Shown here: positions 6,312 through 12,513 of the stretch, piece by piece
Position numbering within the stretch: the first letter of the stretch is position 1
Layout: each line of letters begins with the position of its first letter
Assembly (NCBI GenBank): GCA_023261405.1
Contig: JAHFOZ010000115.1
Coordinates: forward strand, 1-12,513
Length of the DNA stretch: 12,513 nucleotides
From: Planctomycetota bacterium
GTDB taxonomy: Bacteria; Planctomycetota; MHYJ01; JACPRB01
Direction of reading: 5' to 3'
Translations under genes and position numbers: made by a program
The notes under the pieces: model-generated
Told to the model about the DNA's origin: nothing
The model's input: the letters and a program-made list of their open reading frames with translations, nothing else
Databases searched by the model: none

Positions 6312-7352
6312 TCAGCGACGCGCGCCGAGAAGCCACGCCCCCGCGCGGCGGCCGGCCCCGACTCCTGCGAACTTGGCCTCCACGCGGCCGTCGCGGACCA
6401 CGAGCACGCAGGGGAGGAGCGCGTCCGTTCCCAACACCCCGGCGGGCGCGTCCGTCCGCGGGGTCCAGCCGGGCGCCGAGCGGCCCGCGCGGGCGGCGGC
6501 CTCCGCATCCTCCGGCGGCATGAAGAGAGTCCCGCCTCCGGCCTTGAGCGCCTCGAATTCCTCGAACTCCTCCACGGAGGCCAGGAACAGATAGACGCCC
6601 GCGCTGCCGAGGGCGGACGGAACCGGGTCGCCCTCGGTGAGGGCGGCCGGGCCGGGCTCGCGCGCCGCGGCCGGAGGGGGCGAAGCAAAGGTGAGCCGCT
6701 CCAGGGCGTCCTTCCCCTCTTCCGCCGTGTACCAGGCGCCCGTGGGGCTCGCGCCGAATTTCTGCACGGCCCCGGAAGGCCAATGCACTTCGACGGCGGC
6801 CGCCCCGGCCCCGCCCACCCCGACCAGGGCCTCGGGAGGATGACAGGAGAGATACCCTTCGCCACAGGCAATGAGCCGGGACTGCGTGGAGCCGCCCGCG
6901 GTGACTCTCACCACGGCCCCGATCCCGTGCGTGTTCGGGCCCTTCCCGCGGAGGCGGATTCCCACGAACCCGCTCCGCTGGCCCACCTCGTTTCGGAGGA
7001 GCAGGATCGTTTGGGTCCGGTAGTTCCAGAGCAGGAGGTCCTCGTCGCCGTCGCGGTCGAAGTCCGCGCGCACCAGGGCGCGACCGTCCTCGAGGCGCCC
7101 CAGCCCGGCGGCGCCGCCGATCTCCTCGTAAGCCGCCCCCGTGTTGTAGAAGAAGCGGTTCTGCTCGTAGCCGCTGAAGGAGACGGGCTGCACCCAGGCA
7201 CGCTCGGCGGCCGGGAGCTTGCAGCAGGCGGAGCGGACCTCCTGGAACTTCTGCCCCTCCCCCGAATCCTCGCCGTATCCGCGGGGGGAACGGTCGTTCA
7301 GCTCCCCCTTCCCCTGCGTCGTGCGCTCGGTCACGGAGCGCCAGAAAGGCAC
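6312..7352 (-). CDS. ASPIC/UnbV-domain C-terminal half of a split FG-GAP protein
   Basis: This 346-codon frame begins with GTG immediately after the TGA of the upstream FG-GAP gene, in the same frame, so it reads as the continuation of that protein. It has no signal peptide of its own. It starts in the middle of a conserved segment (PFWRSVTERT), then carries RNRFFYN-type sequence, a last FG-GAP/EF-hand-like motif DFDRDGDED (97-105) and an ASPIC/UnbV domain (about 126-205: RNEVGQRSGFVGIRLRG to VHWPSGAVQKF). ASPIC/UnbV domains usually follow FG-GAP repeats in surface proteins that bind calcium and probably other proteins. The last about 95 residues (VYLFLASVEEF to VVRDGRVEAKFAG) resemble a thioredoxin fold without the CxxC active site. 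Alone it could be made only by reinitiation after the TGA and would stay in the cytoplasm; it may therefore be the remnant of a broken gene. Confidence 0.75.
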   Translation of the reverse strand: MPFWRSVTERTTQGKGELNDRSPRGYGEDSGEGQKFQEVRSACCKLPAAERAWVQPVSFSGYEQNRFFYNTGAAYEEIGGAAGLGRLEDGRALVRADFDRDGDEDLLLWNYRTQTILLLRNEVGQRSGFVGIRLRGKGPNTHGIGAVVRVTAGGSTQSRLIACGEGYLSCHPPEALVGVGGAGAAAVEVHWPSGAVQKFGASPTGAWYTAEEGKDALERLTFASPPPAAAREPGPAALTEGDPVPSALGSAGVYLFLASVEEFEEFEALKAGGGTLFMPPEDAEAAARAGRSAPGWTPRTDAPAGVLGTDALLPCVLVVRDGRVEAKFAGVGAGRRAGAWLLGARR

Positions 7353-9035
7353 TCAGCGGTCCCGCTTGGAGACGCCGCTGATGTAGCCGTTCACCACGTA
7401 GAGGTCGAGGCGGCCGTCGTTGTCGAGGTCCGTGAAGGCGTGGCCCCAGGCCCAGCCGCCGCCGGCCACGCCCGCCGCCGCGGTGACATCGACGAGTTTC
7501 CCGGCGTCGTTCCGCAGCAGGGTGTTGCCCTCGGCGAACTTCCGGAGGGCCGCGAGATTCTCAGGTCGCAGCCGCGCCTCCTCGGCCCGAAGGAGCCGCT
7601 TGCCCGCGTTGGAGTACATGTTGGACACGTAGACGTCGAGGTCGCCGTCGTTGTCCGCGTCGGCCCAGGTGACGCCCATCCCGAACCCCTGGTCCGCGGG
7701 CACCTCCTCGAAAGTCCCGCCGCCCTTGTTGACGAAGAGACGGTGGGGCCCGAAATCATTGGCGACGTAGAGGTCCGGGAGGCGGTCTCCCTGCAGGTCG
7801 CCGAAGGCCGCGGCGAGCGCCCACCCGGTGTCCGCGACGCCGGATTTCACCCCGGTCTCCACGAACCGGCCGTTCCCCTGGTTGATCCAGAGCTGGTTGG
7901 GGGCGCCGTTGCGGGCGTTGAGGACCGGGTGGGGAGCGGAGAGGCTCCGGTCCTTCCCGCTGTATCCGTACATGCAAACGTAGAGATCGAGGTCGCCGTC
8001 GAGGTCGATGTCCGCGGCCGCGAGATGCGTGGCCGGGCCGTTGGAGGCGATCCCGCTTTCCGAGGTGGCGTCGACGAAACGCATCGCGCCCTCGTTGCGC
8101 CACAGGACGACGGCGCGCGGGTCGGGCTGCCCAAGCGGGGCGCCCTCGCCGACGAACTGGGAGATTGCGAGGTCAAGGTCGCCGTCGCCGTCGTAGTCCC
8201 AGCAGATCACGGCACTGGCCGGTGAGCGCGCCTGCACCGTGGACTCCTTCGTGATGTCGACGAAGCGGCGGCCCGCGTCGTTCCGGAAGATCCGCACCCC
8301 GAAGGGCGAAACGAGCACGAGGTCAAGCCACCCGTCGCCGTCGAGGTCCCCGGCCGCGGCGCCGCGCAGGCTGATGTAGGGATCGAGCTTTGCGGCGGGG
8401 CCCGCCTCCGGGGCGCCCTCGAGTCCCCACCCCGCGGCGACCTCGCGCACCCAGGGCGCGGGACAGCGGACCTCGCGCCGGGCGCTGCGGCGCAGCCTTT
8501 GAAACTTCCACTCGCCGCCCTTGAGCGTGAGGACGGCCTCGAAGGTCTCGTCGAGGAACACCCCGGCCCCCGCGCGGTCCGTGGCGGTGGCCTGGAGCCT
8601 GACCGTCCCGAACGCGCCGCGCTCCCAGAGGTCCATCTGCGGCATCTTGACGCGGCAGGCCAGGATCCGCGGGTGCTCGCGGATGAAGGCCTCGAGCGCC
8701 TGTCGCGGGGTCGATGCGGAGGAGGCGACGGTCTCCTTCGTTTCCCGCACTTCCGCCAGGCCGCCCGCCAGCGGGCGCGCGGCGAGGGAGACGGCGGCGA
8801 GGGGCGGCACGCCTTCGAAGTCCGGTGCGAAGGCGGAGGCCGCATCCGTCACCGCCCGCTGGACGACGCGCTCGCCGAGATCGGTGATGAAGGTCTCCAC
8901 CTGGAGCGAGGCGAGATCGAACTTTCCGGGGTCCACGGCTTCGAGCTTCTTGGGAAAGAACCCGGCGGGAGGATTGGCGGGGCGCTCGGGCGAACATCCC
9001 GCGAGCAGCAGGAGGAGCAGGGCCCGCTTTCTCAT
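7353..9035 (-). CDS. FG-GAP (VCBS) repeat lipoprotein, N-terminal half of a split FG-GAP/ASPIC protein
   Basis: The 560-residue product is a predicted lipoprotein: MRKRALLLLLLAGC has a lipobox with Cys14 as lipidation site. Residues about 20-215 are an unassigned domain rich in beta strands. From about 220 there are six FG-GAP/VCBS repeats with calcium-binding loops at 230-238 (DLDGDGWLD), 280-288, 342-350, 413-421 (a degenerate DLQGDRLPD), 459-467 and 536-544. Such repeats build a beta-propeller, here surface-exposed or periplasmic, as in the CRTAC1-like family. The frame stops at TGA after VNGYISGVSKRDR, where relatives continue into a 'FWR' segment and an ASPIC/UnbV domain, so the product lacks its last blade and C-terminus unless the TGA is read through. 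The ATG has an AGGGAG ribosome site and overlaps the stop of the HEAT-repeat gene (ATGA), implying cotranslation. Function is unknown. Confidence 0.88.
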   Translation of the reverse strand: MRKRALLLLLLAGCSPERPANPPAGFFPKKLEAVDPGKFDLASLQVETFITDLGERVVQRAVTDAASAFAPDFEGVPPLAAVSLAARPLAGGLAEVRETKETVASSASTPRQALEAFIREHPRILACRVKMPQMDLWERGAFGTVRLQATATDRAGAGVFLDETFEAVLTLKGGEWKFQRLRRSARREVRCPAPWVREVAAGWGLEGAPEAGPAAKLDPYISLRGAAAGDLDGDGWLDLVLVSPFGVRIFRNDAGRRFVDITKESTVQARSPASAVICWDYDGDGDLDLAISQFVGEGAPLGQPDPRAVVLWRNEGAMRFVDATSESGIASNGPATHLAAADIDLDGDLDLYVCMYGYSGKDRSLSAPHPVLNARNGAPNQLWINQGNGRFVETGVKSGVADTGWALAAAFGDLQGDRLPDLYVANDFGPHRLFVNKGGGTFEEVPADQGFGMGVTWADADNDGDLDVYVSNMYSNAGKRLLRAEEARLRPENLAALRKFAEGNTLLRNDAGKLVDVTAAAGVAGGGWAWGHAFTDLDNDGRLDLYVVNGYISGVSKRDR

Positions 9036-9928
9036 GGCTCCCTGATCTTACCCGCCAGATGCTCCAGCCGGGCCTTGCGGGAGGGATCTTTCTCCTGCTC
9101 GAGGACCCCTGCCATCAGGGTCCGGTCGTCCGCGCCGAGCGCCCCGCCCTGGGAACCCACGAGCCCGCCGATCACCTCGAGGCGCCGCTCGGGATCCGGC
9201 GAAGCCGCCGCCGCGCGCCGGAACTCGTCCAGGAGCGCGCGCTTGGCGCCTTCCTCCGCCGGGACGTGCACGAGGATGCCGGCGAGGACATCCATCGCCT
9301 TCCGCCTGAGCTCGGGGTCGTCCTCCCGCTGCCAGGTCCGCAGCAGCGCCCGCGGGGCTTCGGGGTGAGGCCCCCGGGCCAGGGCCAGGATCGCGGCGCG
9401 CTGGATCTCCCTCGCGCCCCCGGCCTCGAGGATGGCCACGAGTTCCCGGTGAAGCTCCGGCGAGGGGCAGACCTGCAGGATGCGGGCCATGTCTTTCAAG
9501 GTCTCGGGGTGCGGCTCCTTCGCCATCTCCCGGAAGAACGCGAGCCCGAGGGAAGGGTGGGCCATGAGGAGGCGCCCCAGCGCCGTGCCCCCCTCCCGGA
9601 GGTCCAGCCGCGCCTGCCGGCCCTTCCGGTCCTTGCGGAATTCCGCGTGCGCGTTCCGGAAGAGCCCGATGAGGCGCGGGAGCTCCTCGGCCGGGCGGGC
9701 GAGGTCCACGGCGAGCGAGCCCACGCGCAGGACCTGGCCCTCCTGGCGGATCGTGAGGGGCTCGGCGGAAGTGTCGTCGGGGGACCAGGCGCGCCCTTCG
9801 GCCCGGTCGAGCTCCTCGAGGATCGTGGGGCCGGCGTCCGGTTCAGGCGGACGCCGGAGGAGCAGGAAGGCCGCTGAGCCCGCGACGGCGAGTCCCAGTG
9901 CGGGCAGAAGGACGTTTCGGGCGCGCAT
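9032..9928 (-). CDS. Membrane-anchored HEAT-like repeat protein
   Basis: The 298-residue product begins with a signal anchor (about residues 5-24, VLLPALGLAVAGSAAFLLL, followed by RRPPEP), which should leave the rest outside the cytoplasm. Residues about 30-100 are an unassigned domain. From about residue 115 to the end there are helical pairs with HEAT/Armadillo character, for example LHRELVAILEAGGAREIQRAAILAL, then RALLRTWQREDDPELRRKAMDVLAG and RLEVIGGLVGSQGG. HEAT repeats usually act as protein-binding scaffolds, and no catalytic residues are visible. It is the first gene of a two- or three-gene minus-strand operon with the FG-GAP lipoprotein, overlapping it by four bases. The frame is open far upstream, but that part is antisense to the DUF1592-type gene and is not coding; the ATG at 9928 (or the GTG directly before it) starts the hydrophobic anchor. 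Confidence 0.8.
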   Translation of the reverse strand: MRARNVLLPALGLAVAGSAAFLLLRRPPEPDAGPTILEELDRAEGRAWSPDDTSAEPLTIRQEGQVLRVGSLAVDLARPAEELPRLIGLFRNAHAEFRKDRKGRQARLDLREGGTALGRLLMAHPSLGLAFFREMAKEPHPETLKDMARILQVCPSPELHRELVAILEAGGAREIQRAAILALARGPHPEAPRALLRTWQREDDPELRRKAMDVLAGILVHVPAEEGAKRALLDEFRRAAAASPDPERRLEVIGGLVGSQGGALGADDRTLMAGVLEQEKDPSRKARLEHLAGKIREP

Positions 9929-9990
9929 CACCGGTGTCCCACAGGCTATGAAATCTCCCACCCCGACACAACTCCCGGGCGGCGCCCCGC

Positions 9991-9996
9991 TATTAT
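9991..9996 (+). promoter_or_regulatory. Possible -10 element giving a leaderless mRNA for the DUF1592-type gene
   Basis: TATTAT, five of six matches to TATAAT, ends seven bases before the ATG at 10004, so transcription would start at or next to the start codon. No Shine-Dalgarno sequence is present. No convincing -35 is seen at the normal spacing (a GACA motif lies about 22 bases upstream). The 75-base gap 9929-10003 must also hold the promoter of the divergent HEAT-repeat gene. Confidence 0.4.
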
Positions 9997-10003
9997 TGAG
10001 TAG

Positions 10004-12262
10004 ATGAAAGCGCACTTCCTGCCGGCCTTCCTGCTCCTGGGCGCCGTTTCCGCCGCGGCCGACGACGGGGAGAAGATCTACCGGAAGCTCTGCGCCTCGT
10101 GCCACGGGGCGAAGGGCGAGGGGGCCAAGGAGCATCCGGAGCCGCTCGCGGGCGACCGCTCCCTCGAGAAGCTGACGAGGTACATCGAGAAGAACATGCC
10201 CGAGGACGCCCCCGGCACCTGCAAGGGGGAGGATGCGAAGCAGGTCGCGGCGTACCTCTACAACGCCTTCTATTCCTTCGAGGCGCGGCTTCGGAACAAC
10301 CCGCCCCGGATCGAGCTCTCGCGGCTCACCGTGCGCCAGTACCGCCACTCCGTGGTCGATCTCCTGGGGTCGTTCGCGGAGCCCGGCCGCCCCGACGGCC
10401 GCCACGGGCTGCGCGGCGAGTACTCCCCCGGCGGGCGCCGCTTCCGGGACGAGAGCCGCGTCCTGGACCGCCTCGATCCCGTGGTCGACGTCGACTTCGG
10501 CGGCGCGACCCCGGCCGAGGAGATCAACACCGATGAGTTCTCCATGAGGTGGTCGGGCTCGATCTTCGCCCCCGACGCGGGGGTGTACGAGATCGTCGTC
10601 GAGACGCCCAACGGCGTGAAGGTCTGGCTGAACGACATGGACCGCCCGCTCATCGACGCCTTCGTGCGTTCGGGGAACCTGAAGGCGGTCCGCGAGAAGA
10701 TCGTCCTGCTCGGCGGCCGCACCTACCCGCTCCGCATCGAGGCCTTCAAGAGCAAACGGGACAAGACCTCCTCCGTCGCGCTCAAATGGAGGCCGCCGCA
10801 GCGCGAGACCGGGCTCGTCCCGTCGGCCAATCTCCTGCCCGTCCGCTTCCCGCCCCTGCTGGTGGTCCCGACCCCGTTCCCGCCCGACGACCGCAGCATG
10901 GGGTACGAGCGCGGCACGCTGGTCACGCGCGAGTGGGACGAGGCCGCCACGAGCGCGGCGCTCGAGGTCGCGGCGTCGGTGCTCGCGCGCCAGGAATCGC
11001 TGGCCGGGGCGCGCCCCGGGGCGTCGGACCGCAAGGAGCGCCTCCGCGAGTTCGGCCGGCGCTTCGCCGAGCGTGCCTTCCGACGGCCCCTCACGCCCGA
11101 GCAGCAGGCGTTCTTCGTGGACCGGCACTTCGAGGGCGACCTCGACCTCGCGCTCCAGAAGACGCTGCTCCTCGTCCTCAAGTCGCCGCGCTTCCTCTAT
11201 ACGGAAACCGGCGCCGCGGCCCCCGACGCGTACGACCGTGCGTCGCGGATCTCGTTCGGGCTCTGGGATTCGCTCCCCGACCGCGAGCTCCTGGAGGCGG
11301 CCAAGGCGGGCCGGCTCGATACGCCGGCGGGGATCGCCCGGGAGATCGAGCGCATGATGCCCGACCCGCGGACCCGCGCGAAGGTCCGGGAGTTCCTGCA
11401 CCAGTGGCTGCAGCTGGACCGCCTCGAGGATCTGACCAAGGATGCGAAACGCTTCCCCGAGTTCAACGATGCGGTGGAGGCCGACCTGCGGACCTCGCTC
11501 GATCTCTTCCTGGACGACGTGACCTGGGGCGAGGCCTCCGACTTCCGCCAGTTCCTGCTGGCGGACTATGTGTATCTGAACGGGAGGCTCGCCAAAGTTT
11601 ACGGCGGGGACCTGCCGGCCGGGTCGCCGTTCCGGAAAGTCTCGCTCGGCCCGACGAAACACGTGGGGATCCTGACCCACCCGCTCCTCATGGCAGGATT
11701 CGCCTATGATGCCACCAGCTCGCCGATCCACCGGGGACTCCTGGTGGCGCGCAGCTTCCTGGGGCGGCGCTTCCGTCCGCCCCCGGACGCCGTCACCCCG
11801 CTCAGCCCGGACCTGCATCCGGACCTCACGACCCGGGAGCGGATCTCGCTGCAGACGACGCCGCAGGCCTGCCAGTCCTGCCACTCGATGATCAACCCGC
11901 TCGGGTTTGCGCTGGAGAACTTCGACGCGGTGGGCCGCTTCCGCACGACGGAGAAGGGAAAGGCGATCGACGCCTCGGGGGCCATCTGGACGCTGGGCGG
12001 GGAGCCGGTGCGTTTCAACGGCGCCCGGGAGCTGGGGGAGTACCTGGCCCAGTCCGAGGAAACCCACGCGTCCTTCGTCGAGCAGCTGTTCCATTACATG
12101 GTGAAGCAGCCGGTGCTGGCCCACGGGCTCGACCGGCCGGAGGCCCTGAAGCGCGAATTCGCCCGGGGCGGGTACAATATACGGAAGCTCGTGGCGCAGG
12201 TGGTGGCCGCGTCGGCCGCCGCCGCGCCATTTACAAAAGAGACGAAAGGGAAGAGTCCATGA
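10004..12262 (+). CDS. DUF1592-family multidomain secreted c-type cytochrome with PA14-like insertion
   Basis: The 752-residue product has a signal peptide (cleavage near residue 19) and then a cytochrome c domain: CASCH at 30-34 binds haem and Met65 in KNMPEDAP is the likely second ligand. After it come the domains of the planctomycete DUF1592 family in their usual order: DUF1587 (about 103-125, LSRLTVRQYRHSVVDLLG), a PA14-like beta domain (about 170-265, WSGSIFAPDAGVYEI), DUF1595 (about 343-400), DUF1592 (about 408-535), DUF1588 (about 552-650) and DUF1585 (about 665-738). DUF1588 carries a second CxxCH, CQSCH at 623-627, followed by NPLGFALENFDAVGRFR. PA14 domains often bind carbohydrate, so electron transfer linked to an extracellular substrate is a reasonable inference; no reaction is established for the family. 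The stop overlaps the DUF1552 start (ATGA). DUF1552 proteins are the regular partner. Confidence 0.93.
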   Translation: MKAHFLPAFLLLGAVSAAADDGEKIYRKLCASCHGAKGEGAKEHPEPLAGDRSLEKLTRYIEKNMPEDAPGTCKGEDAKQVAAYLYNAFYSFEARLRNNPPRIELSRLTVRQYRHSVVDLLGSFAEPGRPDGRHGLRGEYSPGGRRFRDESRVLDRLDPVVDVDFGGATPAEEINTDEFSMRWSGSIFAPDAGVYEIVVETPNGVKVWLNDMDRPLIDAFVRSGNLKAVREKIVLLGGRTYPLRIEAFKSKRDKTSSVALKWRPPQRETGLVPSANLLPVRFPPLLVVPTPFPPDDRSMGYERGTLVTREWDEAATSAALEVAASVLARQESLAGARPGASDRKERLREFGRRFAERAFRRPLTPEQQAFFVDRHFEGDLDLALQKTLLLVLKSPRFLYTETGAAAPDAYDRASRISFGLWDSLPDRELLEAAKAGRLDTPAGIAREIERMMPDPRTRAKVREFLHQWLQLDRLEDLTKDAKRFPEFNDAVEADLRTSLDLFLDDVTWGEASDFRQFLLADYVYLNGRLAKVYGGDLPAGSPFRKVSLGPTKHVGILTHPLLMAGFAYDATSSPIHRGLLVARSFLGRRFRPPPDAVTPLSPDLHPDLTTRERISLQTTPQACQSCHSMINPLGFALENFDAVGRFRTTEKGKAIDASGAIWTLGGEPVRFNGARELGEYLAQSEETHASFVEQLFHYMVKQPVLAHGLDRPEALKREFARGGYNIRKLVAQVVAASAAAAPFTKETKGKSP

Positions 12263-12513
12263 CGCAGCCGCGCAATCGCCGCGAGTTCCTCCGGGACCTG
12301 GGGGTCGGGGCCGCCACCGCCCCGTTCGTCCTGGGCCTGCCCGGCCTGGCGGGCGCAGAGCCTTCGCGGCAGCGGAAGCAGCGGCTTGTGGTGATGTTCA
12401 GCCCCAACGGCGTGGTGCCCTCGACCTTCTGGCCCGCCGAAGAAGGCGCCGAGTTCAGCCTCAAGGATTCGCTCAAGCCGCTGGAGCCGTTCAAGAGCCG
12501 CATGCTCACCCTG
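12259..12513 (+). CDS. DUF1552-family protein with Tat signal, N-terminal part (runs off the right edge)
   Basis: Only the first 85 codons are present. The N-terminus has a twin-arginine signal: NRREFLRDLG at residues 6-15, then a hydrophobic stretch ending LPGLAGA, so the protein should be exported folded by the Tat system, often a sign of cofactor binding before export. The mature start, RLVVMFSPNGVVPSTFWP (about 42-59), matches the beginning of DUF1552 proteins, where 'F.PNG.....W.P' is typical. A purine-rich ribosome site (AAGGGAAGAG) precedes the ATG, which overlaps the stop of the DUF1592-type gene by four bases, so the two are cotranslated. The biochemical role of DUF1552 is not known; constant pairing with the DUF1592 cytochrome suggests one complex or pathway. 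Confidence 0.9.
   Translation, partial: MTQPRNRREFLRDLGVGAATAPFVLGLPGLAGAEPSRQRKQRLVVMFSPNGVVPSTFWPAEEGAEFSLKDSLKPLEPFKSRMLTL

Noticed and set aside
7353..7355. TGA reassigned to a sense codon in this organism
   Set aside because: tpiA, secG, yicC, gmk, the HEAT gene and the DUF1592-type gene all end naturally at TGA, so TGA is a stop here.
7353..7355. Selenocysteine codon
   Set aside because: The surrounding sequence is not a redox motif, the downstream stem is about 45 bases away and lacks a recognisable bacterial SECIS apical loop, and no selenocysteine genes are present.
6258..8225. Plus-strand open frame of 655 codons antisense to the FG-GAP/ASPIC genes
   Set aside because: It is low-complexity and Val/Ala/Glu/Arg-rich, without motifs, while the minus strand has unmistakable FG-GAP calcium loops and an ASPIC/UnbV domain.
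9929..12124. Upstream extension of the HEAT-repeat frame, giving a 1030-codon minus-strand frame
   Set aside because: The extension is antisense to the DUF1592-type gene and composed of Arg/Gly/Glu-rich shadow sequence; the hydrophobic anchor starts at 9928.
1..12513. tRNA, rRNA, CRISPR array, insertion sequence or prophage
   Set aside because: No regular short repeats, transposase, integrase, phage genes or cloverleaf sequences were seen on either strand.

Overview
This is high-GC bacterial chromosome, tightly packed with genes. It most likely comes from a member of Planctomycetota or a close relative. The gene content points that way: a DUF1592-family multidomain cytochrome c protein directly followed by a DUF1552 protein with a Tat signal, a secreted protein with an N-terminal helical part and a C-terminal beta-sandwich of a type common in planctomycetes, and an FG-GAP/ASPIC-UnbV lipoprotein. 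The assignment rests on family knowledge; no marker-gene comparison could be run. There are no rRNA or tRNA genes, CRISPR arrays, insertion sequences or phage genes. No stretch longer than 300 bases lacks a gene; the largest gap, about 218 bases at 6094-6311, holds an inverted repeat.

Region 1 (1-3140, minus strand) is a housekeeping operon in the order tpiA - secG - yicC - gmk - rpoZ - coaBC, with coaBC running off the left edge. tpiA/secG and secG/yicC overlap by four bases (ATGA), and yicC/gmk abut or overlap. A near-consensus sigma-70 promoter lies so close to tpiA that its mRNA should have almost no leader. The products serve glycolysis, protein export, RNA turnover, GMP phosphorylation, transcription and coenzyme A synthesis.

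Region 2 (3141-6120) holds two convergent genes for secreted proteins. The plus-strand gene encodes an acetyl xylan esterase-like alpha/beta hydrolase with an intact Ser-Asp-His triad. The minus-strand gene encodes a secreted protein of unknown function.

Region 3 (6121-9928, minus strand) encodes a membrane-anchored HEAT-like repeat protein, then a lipoprotein with FG-GAP repeats and an ASPIC/UnbV domain. The lipoprotein reading frame is split by one in-frame TGA at 7353-7355. The halves stay in the same frame and the break falls inside a conserved segment, so this is either an interrupted gene, a recoded one, or a termination-reinitiation pair.

Region 4 (9929-12513, plus strand) is transcribed divergently from region 3. 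It encodes the DUF1592-family c-type cytochrome with an internal PA14-like domain, overlapping by ATGA with the DUF1552 gene that runs off the right edge. Regions 2 to 4 together look like an envelope and extracellular-substrate island beside a housekeeping operon.
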